Assembly (NCBI GenBank): GCA_049324315.1
Contig: JBMOKU010000030.1
Location: 22,982-86,981, forward strand
Origin: JBMOKU01 sp049324315
GTDB lineage: Bacteria; Bacillota; Clostridia; Peptostreptococcales; Thermotaleaceae
Direction: 5' to 3'
DNA length: 64,000 bases
Shown: piece by piece, positions 18,919-28,204 of the stretch
Numbering within the stretch: the stretch's first letter is position 1
Layout: each line of letters begins with the position of its first letter
Translations under genes and position numbers: made by a program
Notes under the pieces: generated by a model
What the model was told of the DNA's origin: nothing
Databases searched by the model: none
What the model saw: only the letters and a program-made list of their open reading frames with translations

Positions 18919-19611
18919 ATGTTGAAGGATCTTAAGGGAAAAGTGCTGGAGGCAAATCTGGAGCTCCCGAAAAAGGGTCTGGTAACCTATACCTGGGGAA
19001 ATGTCAGCGGTATTGACCGGGAAAACAATCTTGTGGTCATAAAGCCCAGCGGCGTACCCTACGAAGAACTTAAGTTAGAGCATCTTGTTGTGGTAGACCT
19101 TGAAGGAAACGTCGTAGAAGGAAACCTTAAACCCTCCTCCGACACACCTACCCATCTGATTATCTATAAAAACTTTCAAGATGTTCACGGCGTTGTTCAT
19201 ACCCACTCAAGATGGGCAACCATATGGGCGCAGGCTGGAAAACCCATACCGGCACTGGGAACCACCCACGCAGACTATTTCTACGGCCAAGTCCCATGTA
19301 CCAGAAAGATGACGGACCAGGAAATAAAGGGGGCGTACGAAAAAGAAACCGGAAATGTCATTGTTGAAACCTTTGAGAGACTAAACCCCATTTACGTCCC
19401 AGGCATCATCGTAAATAATCACGGACCTTTTACTTGGGGTAAGGATGCTCATGACGCAGTGCATAATGCGGTGGTCCTTGAAGAAGTGGCCATGATGGCA
19501 TACCATACATGTTCTTTGTCCCCGGATATCAACCCTATTCATCAAACATTGCTTGATAAGCACTTTTTAAGAAAGCATGGTGACAATGCTTATTACGGCC
19601 AAAAGCTATAA
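18919..19611 (+). CDS. araD: L-ribulose-5-phosphate 4-epimerase
   Basis: 230 residues, class II aldolase/epimerase fold. The zinc site HTHSRWATIWAQ and the catalytic region GTTHADYF are intact, as is the C-terminal histidine in HNAVVLEEVAMMAYHT. It converts L-ribulose 5-phosphate to D-xylulose 5-phosphate, which enters the pentose phosphate or phosphoketolase route. AGAAAGGAG 9 bases before ATG. Third gene of the ara operon. Confidence 0.96.
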   Translation: MLKDLKGKVLEANLELPKKGLVTYTWGNVSGIDRENNLVVIKPSGVPYEELKLEHLVVVDLEGNVVEGNLKPSSDTPTHLIIYKNFQDVHGVVHTHSRWATIWAQAGKPIPALGTTHADYFYGQVPCTRKMTDQEIKGAYEKETGNVIVETFERLNPIYVPGIIVNNHGPFTWGKDAHDAVHNAVVLEEVAMMAYHTCSLSPDINPIHQTLLDKHFLRKHGDNAYYGQKL

Positions 19612-19633
19612 TATTAATTAGGAGGAACCAATC

Positions 19634-21124
19634 ATGTTACAGTTAAAACCTTATGAATTTTGGTTCGTTACTGGAAGTCAACATCTTTACGGACCTGAAA
19701 CACTCAAACAAGTTGCTGAGAATTCTGGAAAAATAGCAGAATACCTGGATCATCATGCTTCTACTCCTTTCAAGGTTGTCTTTAAGCCTGTTTTAACAAC
19801 ACCGGATGCCATCCGTAAGCTGTGCATGGAAGCAAATTCAGATGATCATTGTGCCGGTATCATAACCTGGATGCACACTTTTTCTCCTGCAAAAATGTGG
19901 ATTACCGGCCTTTCCGAGCTTCGCAAACCACTATTACACCTTCATACACAATTTAACCGGGATATACCTTGGGACAGTATCGATATGGACTTTATGAATC
20001 TGAACCAAGCAGCCCACGGTGACCGTGAATATGGCTTTATCGGCGCAAGAATGAGAATCTCTCGTAAAGTAGTCGTTGGATATTGGCAGGACCCTGAAGT
20101 GCTCAACCGTATCGGCGTCTGGATGGGCGCTGCCGTTGCTTTCACAGAGGGCCGCAGCTTGAAGGTAGCCCGCTTTGGAGATAATATGCGAGAAGTTTCC
20201 GTAACGGAAGGGGATAAGGTAGAAGCTCAAATCAAATTCGGATGGTCCGTTAACGGATATGGTATCGGAGATCTTGTACAGCGCATTAACAATATTTCAG
20301 AGGCTGAAGTTGACAAGTTGATGGATCTTTACGCTGAGCTTTATGCGTTCGCTCCGGAAGCACAAGTACCAGGAGCTGCAAGAGATGCCGTACGTGAACA
20401 AGCCCGCATAGAACTGGGTATGAGAGCATTCTTAGAGGAAGGTAATTTCAGTGCTTTCACCACAACCTTTGAGGATCTTCATGGAATAAAACAGCTTCCT
20501 GGTTTGGCAGTACAGCGTCTCATGGCAGACGGTTATGGTTTTGGAGGCGAAGGAGACTGGAAAACCGCTGCATTGGTCCGTATCATGAAAATCATGGCTT
20601 CCGGAAAAGGCACCTCTTTCATGGAAGACTATACCTATCATTTTGAACCGGATAACGAGATGGTTCTTGGCGCCCACATGCTGGAAGTATGTCCTTCCAT
20701 CGCAGCAACAAAGCCAAGAATTGAAGTTCATCCCCTTGGCATCGGCGGAAAAGCTGCTCCAGCCCGTCTGGTATTCGATGGCGGTGAAGGTACTGCCGTA
20801 TGTGCATCCTTAGTAGATATGGGTGAACGATTCCGTTTAATCGTCAATGACGTTGAGGCTGTAAAAGTAGAGAAAGCCATGCCAAAGCTTCCCGTAGCCC
20901 GTATTTTGTGGAAGCCTCTTCCATCCCTTAAAGATTCTGCAGAATCATGGATATTGGCTGGAGGCGCCCATCATACCGGTTTCTCATTTGTTGTCACTGC
21001 CGAGCATTTGATTGATTGGGCTGAAATGGCGGGTATTGAGTTCTTATGGATCAACAAAGACACAAATCCCCTTGCTTTCCGCAATGAAATCCGATGGAAT
21101 GATTTAGCTTGGAAGCTTCGCTAA
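19634..21124 (+). CDS. araA: L-arabinose isomerase
   Basis: 496 residues, full length for AraA. Begins EFWFVTGSQHLYG, typical of the family, and has the metal and substrate residues in FLEEGNFSAFTTTFEDLHG and GAHMLEVCPSIA, with a histidine in GGAHHTGFS. It isomerises L-arabinose to L-ribulose, the first step of the pathway, although it is the last gene of the operon. AGGAGG 7 bases upstream. A strong terminator follows. Confidence 0.97.
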   Translation: MLQLKPYEFWFVTGSQHLYGPETLKQVAENSGKIAEYLDHHASTPFKVVFKPVLTTPDAIRKLCMEANSDDHCAGIITWMHTFSPAKMWITGLSELRKPLLHLHTQFNRDIPWDSIDMDFMNLNQAAHGDREYGFIGARMRISRKVVVGYWQDPEVLNRIGVWMGAAVAFTEGRSLKVARFGDNMREVSVTEGDKVEAQIKFGWSVNGYGIGDLVQRINNISEAEVDKLMDLYAELYAFAPEAQVPGAARDAVREQARIELGMRAFLEEGNFSAFTTTFEDLHGIKQLPGLAVQRLMADGYGFGGEGDWKTAALVRIMKIMASGKGTSFMEDYTYHFEPDNEMVLGAHMLEVCPSIAATKPRIEVHPLGIGGKAAPARLVFDGGEGTAVCASLVDMGERFRLIVNDVEAVKVEKAMPKLPVARILWKPLPSLKDSAESWILAGGAHHTGFSFVVTAEHLIDWAEMAGIEFLWINKDTNPLAFRNEIRWNDLAWKLR

Positions 21125-21150
21125 TCTAATTCTTAAATATCTCATCACAA

Positions 21151-21199
21151 CAAAATAAGCTAGGAAACTCGCTATCGAGTTTCCTAGCTTATTTTGTTA
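21151..21199 (+). terminator. Terminator of the ara operon
   Basis: Perfect 21-base stem (arms 21151-21171 and 21176-21196, core TAAGCTAGGAAACTCG) with a CTAT loop. T-rich on the plus strand and A-rich ahead, so it can act in both directions. Confidence 0.93.
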
Positions 21200-21291
21200 C
21201 TCTATCCATTCAATGAGGGAGGAATGATTTGCAATGTTTGGTTGTTTCATATACAGATTTATAGATGTACAACTGAGAAACTTAACCAATC

Positions 21292-21354
21292 GGAATGGTC
21301 ACTAACCATTCCCTATAAGGCAAAATATCGTAGGGAACGGTTAGTAACCGTTCC
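21292..21354. repeat. Paired short palindromes (family C type)
   Basis: Two perfect or near-perfect hairpins in mirror arrangement: GGAATGGT / ACCATTCC (21292-21312) and GGAACGGTT / AACCGTTCC (21334-21354). The outer edges carry CCCTA and TAGGG facing each other. It lies between the ara operon and the ABC permease, where it may also serve as a minus-strand terminator. Confidence 0.65.
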
Positions 21355-21390
21355 GCAAATATTACCTTTCTCAATCACATCCCTATACGC

Positions 21391-22554
21391 TTAAGCATCT
21401 TTAGATTTTGTATAAATATCAAAACCTACCGCAAGCAGTAATACCAATCCTTTTATTGCCTGCTGCCAGTCGATCCCTAATCCGATTAATGACATACCAT
21501 TATTCATGACACCCATAACAAGACCACCGATAATGGCACCCAGAACGGTACCGATTCCTCCAGTGGATGACGCTCCACCAATGAAAGAAGCAGCAATTGC
21601 ATCCAACTCAAAGTTAACACCGGCCTTTGGCGTAGCTGCATTTAATCTAGCGGCAAAAACAAGTCCTGAAAGGGCTGCCAAAACACCCATATTTACATAA
21701 ACCCAGAAGGTAACACGCTTTGTTTTTATTCCTGATAATTTTGCTGCCTTTTCATTTCCACCTAACGCATAAATATGTCGCCCGGCAACGGTCTTATTGG
21801 TAACAAACGTATAAATAATAACGAGAGCAAATAATAATATTAAAACATTTGGAATACCTTTGTATTGCGCAAGAGCGTAGGTAAACAGATTGATAGCACC
21901 AACAATCGCTGCTATTTTTGCGATGAATAAGCCTTGGGACATCACCTCGAAATTATATTTTCTTTGTGTTTTTCTATTGCTTACTTCAAATGCAATATAA
22001 ACGATGGAGAAAATGATTCCCACCACATAGGTTGTAATGTGGCTGGATGTCCCCCCAAAGAAATCCGGAATAAATCCTGAGCTTATTTTTTGAAAAGCTT
22101 CAGGGAACGGAGAAAGAGACATTCCCTTCAAAGTAACCATTGTTAAGCCCCTGAATATAAGCATACCGCCAAGGGTAACAATAAATGCGGGGATTCTAAC
22201 ATATGCAATCCAGAATCCTTGCCAAGCCCCTATAAGGGCGCCGATTAACAATGAGATGATCACTGCAAACATAAACGGCATATCATAGGTTACCATGAGT
22301 GTGGCAGAAACAGCACCGATAAAGGCAGCTACCGAGCCTACGGATAGATCAATATTACCGGAAACGATAACCAATAACATACCTATTGCCAACACTAATA
22401 TATAACTGTTTTGTAATATCAAGTTCGTAATATTTAATGGCTTCAGCAAAAGACCATCCGTTAAAACTTGAAATAATAACATGATTGATACTAATGCAAT
22501 AAGCATACCGTATTGTCTGACGTTATTCTTTAACATATTTTTTAAAGTTTCCAT
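21391..22554 (-). CDS. Sugar ABC transporter permease (XylH/GguB type)
   Basis: 387 residues, about ten hydrophobic helices, with the family signatures GNIDLSVGSVAAF near the N-terminus and FIGGASSTGGIGTVLGAIIGGLVMGVMNNGMSL near the C-terminus (the latter read in pieces). This is the membrane channel of the CUT2 sugar transporter encoded with the ATPase and binding protein upstream. Substrate probably a pentose or galactose, judged from the ara neighbourhood and from family members; not proven. Confidence 0.93.
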   Translation of the reverse strand: METLKNMLKNNVRQYGMLIALVSIMLLFQVLTDGLLLKPLNITNLILQNSYILVLAIGMLLVIVSGNIDLSVGSVAAFIGAVSATLMVTYDMPFMFAVIISLLIGALIGAWQGFWIAYVRIPAFIVTLGGMLIFRGLTMVTLKGMSLSPFPEAFQKISSGFIPDFFGGTSSHITTYVVGIIFSIVYIAFEVSNRKTQRKYNFEVMSQGLFIAKIAAIVGAINLFTYALAQYKGIPNVLILLFALVIIYTFVTNKTVAGRHIYALGGNEKAAKLSGIKTKRVTFWVYVNMGVLAALSGLVFAARLNAATPKAGVNFELDAIAASFIGGASSTGGIGTVLGAIIGGLVMGVMNNGMSLIGLGIDWQQAIKGLVLLLAVGFDIYTKSKDA

Positions 22555-22565
22555 TGCTGTTCCCC

Positions 22566-24092
22566 CTACTTCTGGTTAATAACAAACTTCATAATTTTTT
22601 CTTGAGATGCTTCCTTGCCGCTTAATTCTCCGGTAATTTTTCCTTCATTCATAACATAAATTCGATCACACATCCCCAGTATTTCGGGTAACTCTGAAGA
22701 GATAATCAATACTCCCTTGCCTTCCATAGCCAGCTGATTAATAATGGTGTAGATTTCATATTTGGCACCTACATCGATACCACGGGTAGGTTCATCCAGT
22801 ATCAATATATCCGGTTCTGTAAACATCCATTTGCTTAGAACAACTTTTTGTTGGTTTCCACCACTTAAATTCACTGTTTTTTGCAAAATGCCGGAACTTT
22901 TTATATTTAATTTTTTACGGTACTCTTCTGCTTTCACGATTTCTTCATTTTCATTTACGACATAACGCTTGGATATCTTGAAAAGATCTGCTAATGTTGT
23001 GTTTCTTTTAATATCGTCGATTAGAATTAACCCATAATTTTTTCTATCTTCCGTAACATATGCAATACCATGATCAATGGCCTTATTTACATTATTCAGA
23101 TGTATCTCTTTATTATCCTTATATAACTGCCCACTAATTTTCTTCCCGTATGACTTGCCAAAAATACTCATGGCAAGCTCTGTTCTACCTGAACCCATCA
23201 AGCCGGCGATACCTACGATTTCGCCTTTCTTGATGTGAAAATTGACATTATCAATAATTTTGCGACCCTCATGCAGTGGATGATATACATTCCAATTCTT
23301 TACCTCAAATATGATATCGCCAATCTTTGGGTCCCTTTTTGGATAACGATGTGTTAAATCTCTTCCTACCATACCTTTGATGATTCTATCTTCCGTTATC
23401 TGATCTTTTTCCATATCCAGTGTCTCGATGGTTTTTCCATCTCGTAGAATGGTGATGGAATCAGCAACTTTAGAAACCTCATTTAATTTATGAGAAATAA
23501 GAATAGATGATATTCCTTGATTCTTTAATTCCAGCAGTAGATTTAATAGATTCTCACTATCATTTTCATTTAATGCAGCAGTAGGCTCATCTAAAATCAA
23601 TAGTTTAACTTTCTTAGCCAGGGCTTTGGCAATCTCCACTAATTGTTGTTTACCCACGCCAATATTTGTAATAAGCGTATTTGGTGATTCATTTAATCCC
23701 ACTTTTTTAAGCAGCTCCCTGGTATTCGTAATGGTAGCATTCCAATCGATAATACCCTTCTGTGCTTGTTCGTTTCCTAAGAATATATTTTCAGCTATTG
23801 ACAAATACGGTATCAGAGCCAGTTCCTGATGAATAATGACGATTCCTAAGTTTTCGCTCTGTTTTATGTCCTTGAACATACATACTTCGCCTTGAAATAG
23901 AATATTTCCGTCATAAGTTCCGTATGGGTACACACCACTTAAAACTTTCATTAAAGTTGATTTCCCCGCACCGTTTTCACCAACCAGTGCATGAATTTCT
24001 CCTTGTTTAACCTGCAAATTCACATTATCAAGTGCCTTAACGCCTGGAAATGTTTTGCTAATATTCTTCATCTCTAATATGAAATCCGGCAT
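22566..24092 (-). CDS. Sugar ABC transporter ATP-binding protein (CUT2, GguA-like)
   Basis: 508 residues with two ATPase halves. First: Walker A GENGAGKST, signature IGVGKQQLVEIAKAL, Walker B LLILDEPTAAL. Second: degenerate Walker A GLMGSGRTELA, signature LSGGNQQKVVLSKW, Walker B LILDEPTRGID. The degenerate second P-loop is normal for CUT2 ATPases. Lies 11 bases upstream of the permease and 86 bases downstream of the binding protein, with a hairpin in that gap. Confidence 0.95.
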   Translation of the reverse strand: MPDFILEMKNISKTFPGVKALDNVNLQVKQGEIHALVGENGAGKSTLMKVLSGVYPYGTYDGNILFQGEVCMFKDIKQSENLGIVIIHQELALIPYLSIAENIFLGNEQAQKGIIDWNATITNTRELLKKVGLNESPNTLITNIGVGKQQLVEIAKALAKKVKLLILDEPTAALNENDSENLLNLLLELKNQGISSILISHKLNEVSKVADSITILRDGKTIETLDMEKDQITEDRIIKGMVGRDLTHRYPKRDPKIGDIIFEVKNWNVYHPLHEGRKIIDNVNFHIKKGEIVGIAGLMGSGRTELAMSIFGKSYGKKISGQLYKDNKEIHLNNVNKAIDHGIAYVTEDRKNYGLILIDDIKRNTTLADLFKISKRYVVNENEEIVKAEEYRKKLNIKSSGILQKTVNLSGGNQQKVVLSKWMFTEPDILILDEPTRGIDVGAKYEIYTIINQLAMEGKGVLIISSELPEILGMCDRIYVMNEGKITGELSGKEASQEKIMKFVINQK

Positions 24093-24118
24093 ATACTCAC
24101 CTACTCCTCACCTGTAAT

Positions 24119-24158
24119 AAATAGTTTAGTGATGATCATGATCACCACTAAACTATTT
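24119..24158 (-). promoter_or_regulatory. Hairpin between binding-protein and ATPase genes
   Basis: Inverted repeat AAATAGTTTAGTG / CACTAAACTATTT around a TGATCATGATCA core. No strong T run follows on the minus strand, so it looks more like an mRNA stabiliser or partial attenuator than a full terminator. Such hairpins commonly raise binding protein levels over membrane components. Confidence 0.65.
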
Positions 24159-24177
24159 AAGTCATAACAATTTGAAA

Positions 24178-25281
24178 TTATTTACTAAGCTGTTCTTTTG
24201 TATAGTAGCCACTGCCTACTAATACGTCTTCATAGTTTGTGACGTCAACAGAGATTGGCTCTAGCAGATATGAAGGGACAACTTTAACACCATTATCATA
24301 TGTTTTTGTATCATTAACCGGTGCTTCTTTACCGCTTAAAACAGCATCTACCATAGCAACGGCTTTTTTCGCTAATTCTCTCGTATCTTTAAATACTGTA
24401 TGTGTTTGTTCGCCGGCAATAATTGATTTAACAGAAGGAAGTTCAGCATCTTGTCCGGTAACAATAGGCATTGGTTGATCCGCTGTTCCATATCCTACAC
24501 CTTTTAAGGAAGATAGGATACCAATACTAATACCGTCATAAGGTGATAATACTGCATCGATTTTCTCAGTTGCATAATTCGCACTTAACAGATTATCCAT
24601 TCTTGTTTGTGCTGTAGCACCATCCCATCTTAATGTGGCTACTTTATCCATTCCCATTTGTCCACTTTTTACAACTAATTGTTTTGAATCAATGTAAGGT
24701 TGTAAAACAGACATAGCACCATCATAGAAGAAGTAAGCATTATTATCATCAGGTGATCCTCCAAATAACTCGATGTTGAAAGGACCTTTACCTTCTTTTA
24801 AGCCCAATTTTTCTACGATGTATGACCCCTGTTGAACACCTACTTTAAAATTATCGAATGTTGCATAATAATCTACATATTCACTCTTTTTAATTAAACG
24901 GTCATAAGCAATAACGGGGATATTGGCATCATGGGCTTTATTTAAAACGTCTGTCAATGATTCCCCATCAATGGATGCAATAACTAATGCACTAACACCT
25001 TTTGTAATCATATTTTCAATTTGCGCTAATTGATTTTCAACGACGTCTTCCGCATACTGTAAATCTGTGGCATAGCCTAACTTTTCAAATTCTTTAACCA
25101 TGTTGTTACCGTCATCGATCCATCTTTGTGATGACTTTGTAGGCATTGCAATTCCTACTATTTTCTTTCCTTCCGCTGGAGCTGCATCCCCGGAAGCATT
25201 TTGATCTGTTCCTTTCGCTCCACAGGCTGCCAAACCAAATACGAGTACAACCGCAAGTAATAATGATAATAGTTTTTTCAT
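24178..25281 (-). CDS. Sugar-binding lipoprotein of CUT2 ABC transporter
   Basis: About 367 residues. Signal peptide with lipobox VFGLAACG, then a type 1 periplasmic-binding fold (VGIAMPTKSSQRWIDDG start; NIPVIAYDRLI; VLSPYDGISIGIL). Similar to the multiple-sugar-binding ChvE/GguC-linked proteins. It delivers sugar to the permease. The start at ATG 25281 has GGAGAGGGG upstream; a longer in-frame reading to 25413 adds 44 residues that cover the promoter and is not real. Confidence 0.93.
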   Translation of the reverse strand: MKKLLSLLLAVVLVFGLAACGAKGTDQNASGDAAPAEGKKIVGIAMPTKSSQRWIDDGNNMVKEFEKLGYATDLQYAEDVVENQLAQIENMITKGVSALVIASIDGESLTDVLNKAHDANIPVIAYDRLIKKSEYVDYYATFDNFKVGVQQGSYIVEKLGLKEGKGPFNIELFGGSPDDNNAYFFYDGAMSVLQPYIDSKQLVVKSGQMGMDKVATLRWDGATAQTRMDNLLSANYATEKIDAVLSPYDGISIGILSSLKGVGYGTADQPMPIVTGQDAELPSVKSIIAGEQTHTVFKDTRELAKKAVAMVDAVLSGKEAPVNDTKTYDNGVKVVPSYLLEPISVDVTNYEDVLVGSGYYTKEQLSK

Positions 25282-25317
25282 TGCCTTTCCCCTCTCCTTT
25301 TTGGTAAATTTAAAGTA

Positions 25318-25331
25318 AGGAAACGTTTTCT
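25318..25331. promoter_or_regulatory. CcpA (cre) or LacI-type operator
   Basis: AGGAAACGTTTTCT: on the minus strand it agrees with the cre consensus at 12 of 14 positions. It has the central CG palindrome of LacI-family sites and lies just downstream of the predicted transcription start, so it would act as a block. It could serve CcpA, the LacI-type gene at 25485, or both. Confidence 0.65.
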
Positions 25332-25344
25332 GTACGTTATCCTC

Positions 25345-25373
25345 AGTATAACAAATGTTTAGTAATTTTTCAA
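25345..25373 (-). promoter_or_regulatory. Promoter of the sugar ABC operon
   Basis: Minus strand: -35 TTGAAA (25368-25373), 17-base spacer, -10 TATACT (25345-25350). Several TTTAGTA / TACTAAA elements lie around it up to 25440 and may be further regulator sites. Confidence 0.75.
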
Positions 25374-25484
25374 CTATTTTTGTACTAAATTTAGTGAATA
25401 TTTTTAACAACATCTTGTTTTTTTCCTATTTTTTTAGTAAAATTGTTGTATGAGGCATAATATTAATCAAAAGGATGGTAATCA

Positions 25485-26525
25485 ATGGCAACCATAAAAG
25501 ATATTTCTAAAATAGCTGGAGTCTCTCCTTCAACCATATCACGGGTATTAAACCACGATGAAACAATCAACGTCTCCAATGAAACGAAGCGAAGAATATT
25601 TGAAGCTGCTGAAAAGCTATCTTATACCAAGCATATTAAGGCGAAAAAAGACGTGGAAACTGTATTGAATTTTGGTTTGATTCATTGGTATAACGAATAT
25701 CAGGAGATCAATGACCCTTATTTTATTTCTATCCGTATGGGAATAGAAGATGAATGCAAAAGTAATAACATTAATTTGGTTAGAATATATAACGATGAAA
25801 TGCAGGATGAGAATCTAACGAATAACACCTTTGACGGATTGATCATCCTAGGTAAGTTTGATACTGATCGCATCAATGATTTTAAACAGTACTGCGACAA
25901 TATTGTATTTGTCCATTCTAACAATCCTAAATTTAAGTATGATTCGGTACAGGCAGACTTCAGAGAGTTAACAAACGATGTCATAAAATATCTTTTGTCC
26001 GCGGGACATGAAAAAATAGGCTTTATTGGCGGCAGAGAAGAAATTCCCAGAAATCACGAAAAAATAATCGACTATCGTGAAACACAGTTTGAGAATCACT
26101 TGAAAAGAATCGGTCTTTACAGACCTGAATATGTAAAGATCGGGAACTTTAGCCATAAGGATGGCTATGAACTCATGAAAGAATTAATTGAAGAAAATAG
26201 AGATGATTTACCTACAGCGGCCTTCATTGCCAGTGACTCCATGGCCATCGGCGCAATAAGGGCGATTAATGAAGCTGGACTGGAAATTCCAAAGGATATC
26301 TCCATATTTGGCTGTAATGATATACCAACCTCCCAGTATACATCACCTGCTTTATCAACCGTAAAGATCTATACAGAATTTATGGGACAAACTGCTATTA
26401 AACTATTATTAGAACAGATCAACGGCACAAGACAGCATTTCATCAGAGTAACCGTACCCCATGAATTGATATTCAGAGAATCTGTAAGAGAACTTTTGTT
26501 TTGTAAAGAAACTGCAAGTCTGTGA
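25485..26525 (+). CDS. LacI-family regulator of the sugar ABC operon
   Basis: 346 residues. N-terminal LacI helix-turn-helix TIKDISKIAGVSPSTISRVLNHD with hinge helix, then a sugar-sensing domain with VQADFRELTNDVIKYLLSAGH and CNDIPTSQYTSPALSTV; close to the GalR/EbgR subgroup. Divergent from the ABC operon with 200 bases between, which places its operators there. AAAAGGATGG upstream of ATG is weak but spaced well. Effector sugar unknown. Confidence 0.93.
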   Translation: MATIKDISKIAGVSPSTISRVLNHDETINVSNETKRRIFEAAEKLSYTKHIKAKKDVETVLNFGLIHWYNEYQEINDPYFISIRMGIEDECKSNNINLVRIYNDEMQDENLTNNTFDGLIILGKFDTDRINDFKQYCDNIVFVHSNNPKFKYDSVQADFRELTNDVIKYLLSAGHEKIGFIGGREEIPRNHEKIIDYRETQFENHLKRIGLYRPEYVKIGNFSHKDGYELMKELIEENRDDLPTAAFIASDSMAIGAIRAINEAGLEIPKDISIFGCNDIPTSQYTSPALSTVKIYTEFMGQTAIKLLLEQINGTRQHFIRVTVPHELIFRESVRELLFCKETASL

Positions 26526-26538
26526 ATAGGCATAAGAA

Positions 26539-26587
26539 AAAACTCCTTTCCAATGATTATTAACGAATAATGTAGGAAAGGAGTTTT
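26539..26587 (+). terminator. Terminator after LacI-type gene
   Basis: Stem AAAACTCCTTTCC / GGAAAGGAGTTTT with a 23-base loop and T-rich continuation. Confidence 0.85.
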
Positions 26588-26709
26588 GTATTTTCATCCC
26601 CATTTACGTCTCAGAATTGTCCTTATTTTCCCAATATACTAATTATTAAAAAACGTAGATCTATATGGTAAGATATAGATACACTAAATTTCTAGGGGGA
26701 TTAGAAACG

Positions 26710-28077
26710 ATGTACCTGAAATTTTTACCTATGGAATTTATTATTAATTTTTTTGAAGGTATTTTTGTTTTTTGCTTTTTATATATTCTAAGCGGAAAGC
26801 ATGAAAATATCAAAAATCATCCATATAAACTTGTTGTTTACGGCTTCTTTTATTCCATCATTGTCATGAATATTGCCTCTATATTTACAAAAGGGATACA
26901 TACTTTCATTGTTATCATTACCATAAGCTTAATTTTTAGCATTTCAAGTAAAGTCAGTGTTTATATTTCCTTTCTGTCCATGTCTATGACAACCATTGCA
27001 ATCGGTCTCTCTGAAACATTTTTCTTGATAGTTTACATGCACCTATTTAAAATAGACATATATGAAATGGTCAACGTCCCAGGGTATGAAGTACAGGAAT
27101 TTTTGTTGGCATTACTCATCAAGCTTATTGTATTAATCATTCCTTTCTACATATTATATAGCAAAAAGATAAAGATTGATTTATCAAAACACGAGGATTC
27201 TCCCCTGATCTTTGTAACCACGCAGTTATTGGCGCTGACTATTTTTACCGTTATTGCTGCAAATAGAACTTCTCATGCCTCATACTATATTATGCTGGGC
27301 ATTCTATATATCATATTTGCCGTTTTAGGTGTTATCAACTTCAAAGAAAAAGTAAATATGCTATTGCTTAAACAAAACTATAAAATACAGCAAGAGCAAG
27401 TGAGAAATATGGAGGATGCTATCAGTATTATTCGAAAAGAAAAGCATGATTCTGCTAATCATCTAAACACAATCTTCGCAATGTGTATGCTTAGAAATGA
27501 GGATTCTCTAGATAAAATAGAAGAATATATAAGGAAACTAACAAACAACTCAGATTTCTATTGCAAAGTAGCAGAAACCGGCATCAATGCCATTGATGGT
27601 CTGCTAGCAGTGAAAAATAACTATGCACTTGAACACAACATTTACCTTGAAATCAATATAGAAAGCCCATTCACTTATACCAAAATAGATCCTGTAGACT
27701 TGAGCAGCATCATTGGAAATCTAATCGATAATGGATTTGAAGCAGTAAAAGAATTGACAAACCTAGAAGATAAAAAAGTCGTATCCCTGTTAACCTATAT
27801 AGAAGATAATGTCTTTTATGTATCCATATCGAACGATGGCCCAAAAATCCCCGAAGAAAAGTTAGAAACAATTTTCCAAAAAGGATATTCAACGAAGGCA
27901 TCTACCAAAGGAGATCATGGATACGGATTATATATTACAAAGCAGTTGGCGCTGCAAAATGATGCATCTATTAGTGTTACCAGTACAGAATATGAGACAG
28001 AATTTATTGTAAAATTGCCTCTTAGAAATCTGGAAATCATAACTACGGAGAACATAGATTTAAAAAAGGGAGCATAA
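26710..28077 (+). CDS. Orphan GHKL sensor histidine kinase (AgrC/CitA-like)
   Basis: About 455 residues. Six or so membrane helices fill the first 210 residues. Then comes a dimerisation segment with the H-box RKEKHDSANHLN (histidine about residue 245), N-box IIGNLIDNGFEA and G-box GDHGYGLYITKQLA. This is the HPK10-type layout used for peptide or citrate sensing. ATG 26710 follows AGGGGGA 9 bases upstream and is preferred to the codon at 26665. No response regulator or peptide-processing gene is adjacent. A cre-like TCAAAACGCTTTCT overlaps the region just after the stop. Confidence 0.9.
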   Translation: MYLKFLPMEFIINFFEGIFVFCFLYILSGKHENIKNHPYKLVVYGFFYSIIVMNIASIFTKGIHTFIVIITISLIFSISSKVSVYISFLSMSMTTIAIGLSETFFLIVYMHLFKIDIYEMVNVPGYEVQEFLLALLIKLIVLIIPFYILYSKKIKIDLSKHEDSPLIFVTTQLLALTIFTVIAANRTSHASYYIMLGILYIIFAVLGVINFKEKVNMLLLKQNYKIQQEQVRNMEDAISIIRKEKHDSANHLNTIFAMCMLRNEDSLDKIEEYIRKLTNNSDFYCKVAETGINAIDGLLAVKNNYALEHNIYLEINIESPFTYTKIDPVDLSSIIGNLIDNGFEAVKELTNLEDKKVVSLLTYIEDNVFYVSISNDGPKIPEEKLETIFQKGYSTKASTKGDHGYGLYITKQLALQNDASISVTSTEYETEFIVKLPLRNLEIITTENIDLKKGA

Positions 28078-28204
28078 TCAAAACGCTTTCTTTCTACCCT
28101 ATTTCGTCTCAATAAAAATTTTTATTGAACAGATTGTTTAGAATATATATGATTGAAAGAGAAGCATAGAAAGCTAAATCATAGATTCTATTTGGAGTGA
28201 TATC

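Noticed and set aside
24178..25413. Longer 411-residue reading of the sugar-binding protein
   Set aside because: The first 44 residues overlie the promoter boxes, and the signal peptide starts at 25281 with a good ribosome site.
28077..28091. cre-like TCAAAACGCTTTCT after the kinase gene
   Set aside because: It is past the stop codon, has a mismatch at a key G, and no promoter is visible beside it.
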